Source of the DNA: DASZFV01 sp035549075
GTDB lineage: Bacteria; Myxococcota_A; Polyangia; Fen-1088
Length of the DNA: 64,000 nucleotides
Direction: 5' to 3'
Assembly (NCBI GenBank): GCA_035549075.1
Contig: DASZRT010000009.1
Span: forward strand, 124,001 to 188,000
Part shown: positions 8,603-17,625 of the stretch, piece by piece
Layout of the letters: every line of letters starts with the position of its first letter
Numbering within the stretch: the stretch's first letter is position 1
Made by a program: the position numbers and the translations under genes
Notes under the pieces: generated by a model
Told to the model about the DNA's origin: nothing
Database searches by the model: none
The model's input: only the letters and a program-made list of their open reading frames with translations

Positions 8603-11600
8603 GTGCTCCGGTCGCTCGTGTTTGTGCTCGTGCTCCTGACGGGCGCGGCGCGCGCGCGTGCCGATGACGTGCCGCCGCTCACGGCTTCGCTCCCGCGCCC
8701 CAAGATTCTCTTCATCGCCGACGCCGTCACGGCCGAGGCGATGTCCGAGCGGCTGGGCGCGACGGTCCCCGCCGAGATGACGTTCCTGCCGCTCTTCTAC
8801 GGCGAGACCAGCTTCCATCACCTCTGCGACAACGCGCTCAACGAGCCTGCCGAGGCGACGGGCGCCGTCGTGCGCGAGGGTGACGCCTACCGCGAGGCCG
8901 TGCTCGCGCGGCTGCGTGACTTCGACGTCGTCGTGACGCAGATGCCGGCGAGCTCGAACGACAAGACGCGCAACGCCGTCCTTCGCGACGTCGAGGCGCG
9001 CGTGACGACTTGGGTGCGCGGCGGCGGCAAGCTCGTCGTCGTCGGTGAGCCCTTCCCCGACGCGACCGGCGTCATGCCGTGCCGCCCTTCGCCGACGCTC
9101 ATCAATTGGACGATGGGCTCGGAGGGCGCGACCGATCACCCGTTCACACGAGGGCTGCCGTTCGAAGTGACGGGCTCGCACTGGTACGCGGCGATCTGCG
9201 AGGCGATCGACGCATCGTCGATCCCCCTCACGCGCGCCGCGCCCAACACGAACCGCGCCTGGCTGCGCGACGTTCTGGGCGGCGGCGCCGTGGTCTCGAT
9301 GGCCGGCCTCTTCAGCAAACGTGCGACTTGGTGGATGGGGACGAACGACATCGCCTACGAACGCGACCGACCTGACGACGGCCTCGTGTGGAACGCGTTC
9401 CTGTCGCGCCTTTTCTTCGGCCTCGTCTACGGCGATCGCGCATTCCCCGTGCTCGCGCGGGTCGCGATGCCGAAGGACGCGCACGCCGCCGTGGGGCGCG
9501 CGCTCGTCGTCCCCGTCGACGTCGAGAACCGAACGGCGGCGGCGCGCGCCGTTTCGGTCGAGGTCACCGTCACGCCCGAACGCGCCGTCGCCGCGCCCGC
9601 GACGGCGACGCGGGCGCTGACGCTCGCGGCGCACGAGCGCAGGACCGTCGACGTCGACGTGACGTTCGCCGGCCCCTCGACCGACAGCCGCGTGCGCGTC
9701 GAGGCACGCGTGCTCGACGCCGCGCGCACGCAGCTCCTGTCGTCGAGCTTCACTTGGGTTCCGCTCGACGCCGCCGTGCCGCTGACGATCACGACGAAGC
9801 GCCGGAGCTACCGACCCGGCGACGTCGTCGACTTCGACGTCGGCCACGGGTCCCTGCCCTCGGGCGTCTCCGTCGATGTCGGGCTCGTCGATCATGACGG
9901 GCGCGTCGTCGCGCGCCCCGACGGCCGCGGCCGCCTCGTCATGCCCGACGGCGGCCCCGCGCTCCTCTCGTCTTACTGGGTGACCGCTTGGGCGTCGGCG
10001 GAGGGGCACATCCTGGGAACGGCGCGCGCGCAGGTGCAGCTCGATCGCGCCTGGAGCCCCACCGACCAGCTGCAGTGGTCGGTGTGGAGCGACGCGACCT
10101 CGTTCCGCGAGCTCGCGCTCACGCGCGACGCGGGCTTCGACACGCTGGGCTCCCCCGGCAACTCGTCGATCGCCGATCGCTTCGGCCTGCACCAGTATAC
10201 CGAGGGCGTCGACATCAACACGACATCGGTCTCGATCGATCACGCCGATTGGAAGGACGTGAAGGCCGACATGGAGGCCGCCGCCGACCTGACCGAGCGC
10301 AGGGGCGGGCCCGACTCGCGCTCGAAGTCCTTCGTGTCCCTCGAAGAAGAAGGCGGCTTCAAGGGCGCCTGGGGCACACGCTACTACTGGCCCGAAGACC
10401 ACGCCCCGGCCGCTGCGCAATCCATGTTCGATCGCTATTTGAGCGATCGTTACGGCGGCGACGTCGCCGCCCTCAATCGCGAATGGAGCGCGGGTTTCAA
10501 ATCGTTCGACGAGATCCCGCTCGCGCGTGCGAACGTCCGCGTCCCGGACCAAGTCGTCAAAAAGCTGCCGGCTGCCGACAAAGGCGGTCCGCCTTTTCTC
10601 GCGATCACGGCGCCCGAGTACGAGACGTATTCATTCTTCGACTGGTACTACCAGCGCAACGCCGACCTCGCGCGCGAGACCTACCGCGCGCGCCGCAACC
10701 CAGCGCCGCTCTCGGTCGTCAGCGCGGCCGGCGGCCTTTATCCCAAGGTCGACGTCTTCGGCTTCGGCGGCGGCAGCCTGCTCAACCCGAAAGAGGTCAG
10801 CCTGCTCAACGACGCCGTCGCGCGGCGCGACTACGGCGACGGGCCCGGCTTCCTGCTCACGGGCGGCTTCTTCGGCTCACGCCCCGTCTGGAGCTTCGCG
10901 ATCAACACCGCCCTGCTCGCCGGCAACACGCACCTCGACTATTGGGTCGACGTGCCCGTGACGTTCAACGCCGATCTCACCAACACGCGCGGCTCGTTCT
11001 GGACCAAGGCGCTCACGCGACAGATCCACGCGATCGAGCCCATTCTCTTGCACCGGCGTGCGGCGACGACGCGTGGCCTCGGCCTGCTCGTGACCGAGCA
11101 GCCGCTCGCCAAGGGCCTCACGGGCGCGCAGTTCACGAGCGCGATCAACCCGAACGTGCCCGTGTATTCGGCCCTCGAAGAGTCGGGCCTCCTGCCCAAG
11201 GTCGTCGACGCCACCCACCTCGCGGGCCTGTCGATCGTCGTCGCTTCGCACGCCGAGGTCATCGGCGCGAAGGACGGCCGCGCGCTCACCGAGTTCGTGA
11301 AGCGCGGCGGCCTGCTGATCTCGACGCCGTGGCTCGGCGCCTGCACGCGCCACGGCAACATGCGGTCGGTCTACCCGGCACCCGAGAGCGGCCTCGCCCC
11401 GCTGCTCGGCTTTCGCCTGCGCAACACGAGCCAAGCGCGCGTGCCCGTGCCCGCGAAGCTCGGCGGGCGCGACTTCATTTCCCACGGCCACGACGAGATC
11501 GTCGACCGCGCGCGCGACGTCGAGGTCGTCGCGACCTACGCCGACGGCGCGCCGCTCGTCCTGCGCCGCCGCGTCGGCCGCGGTCAGGTCATTTACCTGA

Positions 11601-12883
11601 ACGCGATCTACGACTGGGCCGGCTGGTGGAACAGCTTCTACGAGCCCGCGCGCGAAGGCTTTCGCCGCTGGCTCGCCGGTCTCGTCGAAGGTCGGGGCCG
11701 CGTGCAGCCCGATTTCTTCGTGAGCTTCGAGTCGGCGACCACGCCGCCGAATTCCAAGGTTTCGCTCCCGAGCGCCGGCGACGCCGTGCCGTGGTGGGCG
11801 AGCCGGCTGTTCACGGATCCGAACGGGCCGGTGAAAATCCTCGCGATCGCCGCCGACCACCGAAGCCCCCGCATCACGGCCCGCGTCGCAGGACTGCCGG
11901 CCGGCGCGGCGATCGTCGATCTGTTCACCGGTGCGAAGATCGCGCACGACGCCAGCGGCGCGCGCCTCACGCTGGACCCGGGCGAGGCCGCGTTCTGGGC
12001 GATCGCGGCGCACGCCCCCGAGTCGGTCGCGCTCGCAGCGCCGGCGACCGTCGAAGCAGGCCGGCCCCTCGTCCTCACGATCACGAGCGAGGGCGGCGTG
12101 GGCGCCGTCGTCGACGTCTTCGATCCCGCGGGCCACCCGTCGCGCGCCCATTCGCGCGCCAACGTCGCGCTCGCGCACGGCCGCGCCGTCGTGTCGATCC
12201 CGACGGCTGAAAATGACGACGCCGGCGCCTACCGCGTCGTCGTCACCGAGAGCCTGTCGCGCCTGCGCGCCGAGAAGACCTTCACCCTCACGCGCGCGAC
12301 GAACGCGCCTTCGCGCGACGCGCTCGCGCCTTTCGCGCCGCGCACGAGCGAAACCTGGCCGGCGCCGACGATGACGTCCGCCGCGTTCGTCGATCACCTG
12401 CGCCGCTTGCGCGCGATCTACGAAGGCCACCACGCAGGCATGGAGGCGAAGTACGAGCTGAGCGCGTTCGTCGACGTGCCTTTTCGCCCCGACAACCGAC
12501 ACGCCCTGCTCCGCCGCCTCCAACGCGTCGACTGGCGCCCGCACGTCGCCGCCGTGGCCGAGGCGCTCCGCGCGGGCGAGACCTTCTACCTCCTGGGCGA
12601 AGATCTCGGCGCCGATCCCACGACCGGCCTCACGATCGATCCCTTCGCCGTCGCCGATGCGAACGGCTTCGTCGCGGCCATCGCGCAGCTCCCCGGCGCG
12701 CGCCGCACGACCCGCGTCGCCGACGGCTTCACGTTCGACGTGATCGTGCTCGGCCGAGGCGCGCTCGTCGTCGCGCCGCAGGCGAGCGCCGACCGCGCCG
12801 CCAACGACGCCGCCGGCTTCGCCGCGTGGCACGAGCGCCTCAAACGCGCCGCGACGCCCGATCCCGCGCGTCCCCGTCCATAG
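8603..12883 (+). CDS. Very large secreted GH42-like protein with GATase-like domains
   Basis: Predicted secreted protein of 1426 residues. The GTG start is followed by a signal peptide ending RARADD. Residues about 30-270 resemble a ThuA/GATase-like fold (KILFIADAV, VRGGGKLVVVGE). An Ig-like segment spans about 290-390. A GH42-like TIM-barrel region at about 490-760 contains the segment YLSDRYGGDVAALNREW, characteristic of beta-galactosidase-like families, and SLEEEGG. A second GATase/trimerisation-like region at about 810-1000 has TEFVKRGGLLIST. The C-terminus is of unknown type. A role in carbohydrate hydrolysis is likely; the substrate is unknown and catalytic residues could not be fixed. 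Confidence 0.7.
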   Translation: MLRSLVFVLVLLTGAARARADDVPPLTASLPRPKILFIADAVTAEAMSERLGATVPAEMTFLPLFYGETSFHHLCDNALNEPAEATGAVVREGDAYREAVLARLRDFDVVVTQMPASSNDKTRNAVLRDVEARVTTWVRGGGKLVVVGEPFPDATGVMPCRPSPTLINWTMGSEGATDHPFTRGLPFEVTGSHWYAAICEAIDASSIPLTRAAPNTNRAWLRDVLGGGAVVSMAGLFSKRATWWMGTNDIAYERDRPDDGLVWNAFLSRLFFGLVYGDRAFPVLARVAMPKDAHAAVGRALVVPVDVENRTAAARAVSVEVTVTPERAVAAPATATRALTLAAHERRTVDVDVTFAGPSTDSRVRVEARVLDAARTQLLSSSFTWVPLDAAVPLTITTKRRSYRPGDVVDFDVGHGSLPSGVSVDVGLVDHDGRVVARPDGRGRLVMPDGGPALLSSYWVTAWASAEGHILGTARAQVQLDRAWSPTDQLQWSVWSDATSFRELALTRDAGFDTLGSPGNSSIADRFGLHQYTEGVDINTTSVSIDHADWKDVKADMEAAADLTERRGGPDSRSKSFVSLEEEGGFKGAWGTRYYWPEDHAPAAAQSMFDRYLSDRYGGDVAALNREWSAGFKSFDEIPLARANVRVPDQVVKKLPAADKGGPPFLAITAPEYETYSFFDWYYQRNADLARETYRARRNPAPLSVVSAAGGLYPKVDVFGFGGGSLLNPKEVSLLNDAVARRDYGDGPGFLLTGGFFGSRPVWSFAINTALLAGNTHLDYWVDVPVTFNADLTNTRGSFWTKALTRQIHAIEPILLHRRAATTRGLGLLVTEQPLAKGLTGAQFTSAINPNVPVYSALEESGLLPKVVDATHLAGLSIVVASHAEVIGAKDGRALTEFVKRGGLLISTPWLGACTRHGNMRSVYPAPESGLAPLLGFRLRNTSQARVPVPAKLGGRDFISHGHDEIVDRARDVEVVATYADGAPLVLRRRVGRGQVIYLNAIYDWAGWWNSFYEPAREGFRRWLAGLVEGRGRVQPDFFVSFESATTPPNSKVSLPSAGDAVPWWASRLFTDPNGPVKILAIAADHRSPRITARVAGLPAGAAIVDLFTGAKIAHDASGARLTLDPGEAAFWAIAAHAPESVALAAPATVEAGRPLVLTITSEGGVGAVVDVFDPAGHPSRAHSRANVALAHGRAVVSIPTAENDDAGAYRVVVTESLSRLRAEKTFTLTRATNAPSRDALAPFAPRTSETWPAPTMTSAAFVDHLRRLRAIYEGHHAGMEAKYELSAFVDVPFRPDNRHALLRRLQRVDWRPHVAAVAEALRAGETFYLLGEDLGADPTTGLTIDPFAVADANGFVAAIAQLPGARRTTRVADGFTFDVIVLGRGALVVAPQASADRAANDAAGFAAWHERLKRAATPDPARPRP

Positions 12884-12894
12884 ACAAATTCCAC

Positions 12895-12942
12895 TTGACT
12901 GGACAGACAGGTCGCACATAGCCTAGCTGTCACATCGGCTAT
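12895..12942 (+). promoter_or_regulatory. Promoter and IscR-type operator for the sulfur operon
   Basis: A TTGACT hexamer (12895-12900) lies 18 nt before TAGCCT (12919-12924), a plausible -35/-10 pair. A 25-bp imperfect palindrome at 12918-12942 begins ATAGCC and ends GGCTAT. The outer six bases of each arm fit the E. coli IscR type 1 consensus ends (ATASYY and RRSTAT), and the length is the same 25 bp; the centre fits poorly. The site covers the -10 and the start codon, so autorepression is the simplest reading. No Shine-Dalgarno sequence is visible. Confidence 0.55.
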
Positions 12943-13408
12943 GACGGGTTTGTCGAGAAAGGCTCGCTACGCGCTCCGGTCCCTGTACGCCCTCGCGGCG
13001 CACGAGGGCGAGGGGCCCATGCTGATCGCCGATCTCGCCGAGGCCGAGAACATTCCGCGCAAATTCCTCGAGGCCATCCTGCTCGAGCTGAAGAACGCCG
13101 GCATCCTGCGCAGCAAGAAGGGCAAAGGCGGCGGCTACGTGCTCGCGAAGAACCCCGCTGAGATCGTGCTCGGCGACGTGATCCGCACGATCGACGGCCC
13201 TTTGGCGCCCATTCCGTGCGTGAGTGAGCGCGCCTACGCCCGCTGCGAAGAGTGCGTCGACGAGGCGACCTGCGGCACCCGCATCGTCATGAAGCAAGTC
13301 CGAGACGCCATCGCCCAGATCCTCGACAACACCACGCTGGCGAGCGCGCTCGAGCAGTCCGCGCGCGCCCGCCGGCAGTCCCTGCCCCAAGTCTCGTACG
13401 CCATCTGA
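12941..13408 (+). CDS. Rrf2-family transcriptional regulator with Fe-S type cysteines
   Basis: Winged-helix regulator of 155 residues. The N-terminus LSRKARYALRSLYALA and the segment KGKGGGYVLAKNP are hallmarks of Rrf2 proteins (IscR, CymR, NsrR). Cys93, Cys102, Cys105 and Cys111 lie in the region where IscR binds its [2Fe-2S] cluster, whereas CymR-type cysteine regulators lack these. It heads the porin-sulfate-transport-cysK run, so it probably controls sulfur uptake and cysteine synthesis in response to Fe-S or cysteine status (inferred from context). Confidence 0.9.
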   Translation: MTGLSRKARYALRSLYALAAHEGEGPMLIADLAEAENIPRKFLEAILLELKNAGILRSKKGKGGGYVLAKNPAEIVLGDVIRTIDGPLAPIPCVSERAYARCEECVDEATCGTRIVMKQVRDAIAQILDNTTLASALEQSARARRQSLPQVSYAI

Positions 13409-13425
13409 AAACCAAAGGAGCCCGC

Positions 13426-14934
13426 ATGTCCGCTTTCGCGTCCCACAAAGTCTATCTTGTCGGTAGAGTAGCTAGCCTAACTGCGCTGCTGCTCTGCCCC
13501 GCCGCCGCGCTCGCGCAGGACGCGCCGGCGCCGGCCGCACCGGCCGAGGCCACGCCGCCCGCCGATGCCGCCGCCACGCCTCCGGCCGCCGCGCCCGCGA
13601 CGGCGCCGACGAACGAAGAGCTCGCGCGCAGGGTCGAGGAGCTCGATCAGCTGGTGCGCGTCTCCAACCGCAAGGCCGAGCTGGCCGCCGAAGCCGCCGC
13701 CGCCAACCCGCCGGCGCGCGTGGTGACGAGCGAGCGCGGGTTCACCATCGGCGACGGACCGCGCGACTTCGAGCTCAAGCTGCAGGGCCTCGTCCAGGTC
13801 GACGGCCGCCGCATCTTCGGGTCGGACGATCCGGTCCTGCGCGACAAGACCGACACCTTCCTCGTGCGCCGCGCCCGCCTCTACTTCGACGCGACCGTCC
13901 TCGGCCTCGTCGACGCGCGCATCATGCCGGACTTCGGCAACAACACGACGGCGTTGCTCGACGCCTACGCCGACCTGCACCCGACGGCTTGGCTGCGCCT
14001 GCGCGCCGGCAAGTTCAAGCCGCCGGTCGGCCTCGAGCGCCTCCAGACCGACGCGTACGTGCCGCTGCCCGAGCGCGCGCTCGACTCGAACCTCTCGGCC
14101 CAGCGCGACGTCGGCGCCGAGCTGTGGGGCGACATCGCCAACGCCGCCGTCCACTACGAGCTCGTCTGGCTCAACGGCAACACCGACGGCGCGCTGACCG
14201 ACGTCGACGACGAGCACGCGAAGACCTACGGCGGCCGCCTCTTCCTGCGCCCGTTCCAGCTGGGCGAGCTCAAGGCCTACGGCGATCTCGGCGTGGGCTT
14301 CGCCTTCGAGACCGGCAACGAGAAGGGCTCGAACACGATCGCCAACGGCGCCGCCTCGAACACGTGGCTGCCGTCGTTCAAGTCGCTCAGCCAGAACACG
14401 ATCTTCACCTACGCGTCCAGCGGCACCGACGCGACGGCGACGGTGTTCGCCTCGCACCGCCACACGCGCCTCAACCCGCAGCTCTACTACTACATCGGCC
14501 CGTTCGGCGTGCTGGCCGAGTGGATCAAGGAGCATCAGTCGATCCAGAAGGGCGCCGCCCTCGACGCCGTCGACAACCAGGCCGGCCACGTCACGCTCTC
14601 GGTCGCAATTGGCGGCGACAACAGCTACGACGGCGTGCGCCCCAAGGCCGCCGCGAGCTGGAAGGCCGGAACGTTCGGCGCCGTCGAGCTGGTCGCGCGC
14701 TACGGCTGGCTCTCGATCGATGACCACGCGTTCCAGACCTACGCCGACAAGTCGAAGTCGGTCGACAAGGCCAAGGAGCTCGCGTTCGGCGTCAACTGGT
14801 GGCTGAACCGCAACGCCAAGCTGTACGCGGCGTACGGGCACACGACGTTCGAGGACGGCGCCGGCAAGGCCGCGGCTCCCACGGCGCGCCCGACCGAGAA
14901 CGTCGGCATCGCGCGGGTTCAGGTCGCGTTTTGA
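13426..14934 (+). CDS. Phosphate-selective porin O/P family outer-membrane porin
   Basis: Porin of about 502 residues. The ATG at 13426 is set by the strong ribosome site AAAGGAG nine nt upstream. A signal peptide ends ALAQDA, followed by an Ala/Pro-rich segment and a short coiled-coil-like stretch (residues 65-90, EELARRVEELDQL), as in OprO/OprP. The barrel contains FLVRRARLYFDATVLG and RAGKFKPPVGLERL, conserved in this family, and ends RVQVAF with terminal Phe. Its place just before the sulfate-binding protein suggests it passes sulfate or another oxyanion; specificity is inferred. Confidence 0.88.
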   Translation: MSAFASHKVYLVGRVASLTALLLCPAAALAQDAPAPAAPAEATPPADAAATPPAAAPATAPTNEELARRVEELDQLVRVSNRKAELAAEAAAANPPARVVTSERGFTIGDGPRDFELKLQGLVQVDGRRIFGSDDPVLRDKTDTFLVRRARLYFDATVLGLVDARIMPDFGNNTTALLDAYADLHPTAWLRLRAGKFKPPVGLERLQTDAYVPLPERALDSNLSAQRDVGAELWGDIANAAVHYELVWLNGNTDGALTDVDDEHAKTYGGRLFLRPFQLGELKAYGDLGVGFAFETGNEKGSNTIANGAASNTWLPSFKSLSQNTIFTYASSGTDATATVFASHRHTRLNPQLYYYIGPFGVLAEWIKEHQSIQKGAALDAVDNQAGHVTLSVAIGGDNSYDGVRPKAAASWKAGTFGAVELVARYGWLSIDDHAFQTYADKSKSVDKAKELAFGVNWWLNRNAKLYAAYGHTTFEDGAGKAAAPTARPTENVGIARVQVAF

Positions 14935-14950
14935 ATAACCGAAAAGGAGC

Positions 14951-15976
14951 ATGACCATGCGTTTCGTGAAGGTGAAATCGATCCTGGTGGCGACGCTGGC
15001 CCTCGCGGCGTCTGGCGGCGTCGCGCGCGCGGACGGCGGCAGCCCGAAGCTGCTCAACGTCTCGTACGACCCGACGCGCGAGCTGTACACCGACGTCAAC
15101 GCGGCGTTCGCCAAGCAGTGGCAGCAGAAGACGGGCCAGACGGTCACGATCAACCAGTCGCACGGCGGCTCGGGCAAGCAGGCGCGCTCGGTCATCGACG
15201 GCCTCGAGGCCGACGTCGTCACGCTCGCGCTCGCCTATGACATCGACGCGATCGCCGAGAAGTCGGGCCGCATCGGCAAGGACTGGCAGAAGCGCCTGCC
15301 CGACAACGCCTCGCCCTACACGTCGACGATCGTCTTCGTCGTGCGCAAGGGCAACCCCAAGGGCATCAGGGACTGGGACGATCTCATCAAGCCGGGCGTG
15401 GGCGTCGTCGTGCCGAACCCGAAGACCTCGGGCGGCGCGCGGTGGGCGTACCTGGCGGCGTGGGGCCAGGCGCTGCAGAAGAACGGCGGCGACGCGGCCA
15501 AGGCCAAGGACTACGTCACGAAGCTCTACAAGAACGTGCCGGTCCTCGACTCGGGCGCGCGCGGCTCGACGACGACGTTCGCGCAGCGGGGCGTGGGCCA
15601 GGTGCTCGTTTCGTGGGAAAACGAGGCCTATCTTCTGGTGAACGAGCTTGGTAAGGACAAGTTCGAGATTGTGAACCCGAGCACGAGCATCCTCGCCGAG
15701 CCGCCCGTCGCCGTCGTCGACAAGAACGTCGACAAGCACGGCACGCGCGCCGTGTCCGAGGCGTACCTCAAGTTCCTGTACTCGCCCGAGGGGCAGGAGA
15801 TCGCCGCCAAGCACCACTACCGCCCGCGCGACGAGAAGGCGGCGGCGAAGTTCGGGGTGCTTCCCAAGATCAAGCTCTTCACGATCGATCAGGTGTTCGG
15901 CGGCTGGCAGAAGGCGCAGGCCGACCACTTCGCCGACGGCGGGATCTTCGACCAGATCTACCAACCCGGATCGTAG
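14951..15976 (+). CDS. sbp: Sulfate ABC transporter periplasmic substrate-binding protein
   Basis: Protein of 341 residues with a signal peptide ending GVARADGG. The family motif LLNVSYDPTRELY starts the mature part, followed by SHGGSGKQARSVIDGLEADVVTLAL, which forms the sulfate-binding loop in Sbp/CysP. Later motifs GVGVVVPNPKTSGGARWAYLAAWG and VSWENEA are also typical. It captures sulfate or thiosulfate for the CysT/CysW permease encoded immediately downstream. The stop overlaps the GTG of cysT by one base. An AAGGAG site precedes the start. Confidence 0.95.
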   Translation: MTMRFVKVKSILVATLALAASGGVARADGGSPKLLNVSYDPTRELYTDVNAAFAKQWQQKTGQTVTINQSHGGSGKQARSVIDGLEADVVTLALAYDIDAIAEKSGRIGKDWQKRLPDNASPYTSTIVFVVRKGNPKGIRDWDDLIKPGVGVVVPNPKTSGGARWAYLAAWGQALQKNGGDAAKAKDYVTKLYKNVPVLDSGARGSTTTFAQRGVGQVLVSWENEAYLLVNELGKDKFEIVNPSTSILAEPPVAVVDKNVDKHGTRAVSEAYLKFLYSPEGQEIAAKHHYRPRDEKAAAKFGVLPKIKLFTIDQVFGGWQKAQADHFADGGIFDQIYQPGS

Positions 15977-16806
15977 TGGCGGCGGCGGCGACACGACGAG
16001 CGGCGCGCGGAAGCTTGCCCGGCTTCGGGCTCTCGCTCGGCACGACGCTCGTCTACCTGTCGCTCATCGTCCTCGTCCCGCTCGCGGGGCTGGTGTGGAA
16101 GTCGGCCTCGTTGAGCGGTCACGAATTCGCGCGCGCGGTATTGTCGCCGCGCGCGCTCGCGGCGTACCGGCTCAGCTTCGGCGCCTCGGCAATCGCGGCG
16201 AGCATCAACTTGTTGTTCGGCGTCGTCATCGCCTGGGTGCTCGCGCGCTACCGCTTCCCCGGGCGCGCGCTCGTCGACGCGCTCGTCGACCTGCCCTTCG
16301 CGTTGCCGACGGCCGTCGCGGGCATCGCGCTCACGGCGCTCTACGCCGAGAACGGCTGGCTCGGGCAATACCTCGAGCCGCACGGCTTCAAGGTCGCGTT
16401 CGCGCCCGCGGGCGTCGTCGTCGCGATGATCTTCGTGGGGCTGCCGTTCGTCGTGCGCACCGTGCAGCCCGTGCTCGTCGATCTCGACGTGCACATGGAA
16501 GAGGCCGCGGCGACGCTGGGCGCCTCGCGCCTCACGACGCTGCGGCGGGTGATCCTGCCGGCGGTCATGCCGGCGGCGTCGACGGGCTTCGCGCTGGCCT
16601 TCGCGCGCGCCGTCGGCGAGTACGGCTCGGTCGTCTTCATCTCGGGCAACATGCCGGGCAAGACCGAGATCGTGCCGCTGCTCATCGTCACGAAGCTCGA
16701 GCAGTTCGACTACGCGGGCGCGACGGCGATCGCGCTCGTCATGCTGCTGGCGTCGTTCGCGCTGCTGTTCGTCATCAACGCCCTGCAAAAGCGGCTCGAG
16801 CGATGA
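15976..16806 (+). CDS. cysT: Sulfate ABC transporter permease CysT
   Basis: Inner-membrane permease of 276 residues with six predicted helices. It carries the EAA-loop motif EEAAATLGASRLTTLRRVILP that docks the ATPase CysA, and FPGRALVDALVDLPFALPTAVAG conserved in CysT/ModB-type permeases. The GTG start shares a base with the preceding stop. The stop overlaps the cysW ATG. Pairing with the sulfate-binding protein and CysW makes the substrate assignment solid. Confidence 0.94.
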   Translation: MAAAATRRAARGSLPGFGLSLGTTLVYLSLIVLVPLAGLVWKSASLSGHEFARAVLSPRALAAYRLSFGASAIAASINLLFGVVIAWVLARYRFPGRALVDALVDLPFALPTAVAGIALTALYAENGWLGQYLEPHGFKVAFAPAGVVVAMIFVGLPFVVRTVQPVLVDLDVHMEEAAATLGASRLTTLRRVILPAVMPAASTGFALAFARAVGEYGSVVFISGNMPGKTEIVPLLIVTKLEQFDYAGATAIALVMLLASFALLFVINALQKRLER

Positions 16807-17609
16807 CGGATCCGCGTCCGCTGCGCTGGCTGCTCATCGGGCTCGCGCTCGCGTTCCTCACGCTGTTCGTCGGGTTGCCCGTCATCAGCGTGTTCGTCGA
16901 GGCCTTCCGCAACGGCGCGGGCGCGTATTGGGCCGCGGTCTCCGACCCCGACACGATCTCGGCCATCAAGCTGACGCTGCTCACGGCCGGCATCTCGGTC
17001 CCGCTCAACGTCATCTTCGGCATCGCGGCGTCGTGGGTCATCTCGAAGTACCGCTTCCCCGGCAAGAGCACGCTGCTGACGCTCATCGACCTGCCGTTCT
17101 CTGTGTCGCCCGTGATCGCGGGCCTCATCTTCGTGCTGTTGCTGGGCGCGCGCGGCGTCTTCGGGCCGTGGGTCGAGGCGCACGATCTGCACATCATCTT
17201 CGCCCCGCCCGGCATCATCCTCGCGACGACGTTCATCACCTTCCCGTTCGTCGCGCGCGAGGTGCTGCCCATCATGCAAGAGCTCGGCAGCGACGAGGAA
17301 GAGCAGGCGCTCACGCTGGGCGCGCGCGGCTGGCAGATCCTGCTCAAGGTCACGTTGCCGAAGGTGCGCTGGGGCATCCTCTACGGCGTCATCCTCTGCA
17401 ACGCGCGCGCGATGGGCGAGTTCGGCGCCGTGTCCGTCGTGTCGGGCCACATCCGCGGCCAGACGAACACCGTCCCGCTGCAGGTCGAGATCCTCTACAA
17501 CGAGTACAATCTCTCGGGCGCCTTCGCCGTCGCGTCGATCCTCACGATCCTCGCGCTCGCGACGCTGGTCGCGAAGAAGCTCATCGAGATGCGCATCAAG
17601 ACCCGCTGA
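16803..17609 (+). CDS. cysW: Sulfate ABC transporter permease CysW
   Basis: About 268 residues. The ATG at 16803 overlaps the cysT stop (ATGA). Six helices are predicted, with FPGKSTLLTLIDLPFSVSPVIAGL and the EAA-type loop EEQALTLGARGWQILLKVTLP, plus AMGEFGAVSVVSGHIRGQTNT, diagnostic for CysW. In most operons cysA follows here; instead the next gene, after 16 nt, is cysteine synthase. The EAA loops are intact, so an ATPase from elsewhere must be recruited. Confidence 0.94.
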   Translation: MTDPRPLRWLLIGLALAFLTLFVGLPVISVFVEAFRNGAGAYWAAVSDPDTISAIKLTLLTAGISVPLNVIFGIAASWVISKYRFPGKSTLLTLIDLPFSVSPVIAGLIFVLLLGARGVFGPWVEAHDLHIIFAPPGIILATTFITFPFVAREVLPIMQELGSDEEEQALTLGARGWQILLKVTLPKVRWGILYGVILCNARAMGEFGAVSVVSGHIRGQTNTVPLQVEILYNEYNLSGAFAVASILTILALATLVAKKLIEMRIKTR

Positions 17610-17625
17610 TCCAGAACCAACGACG

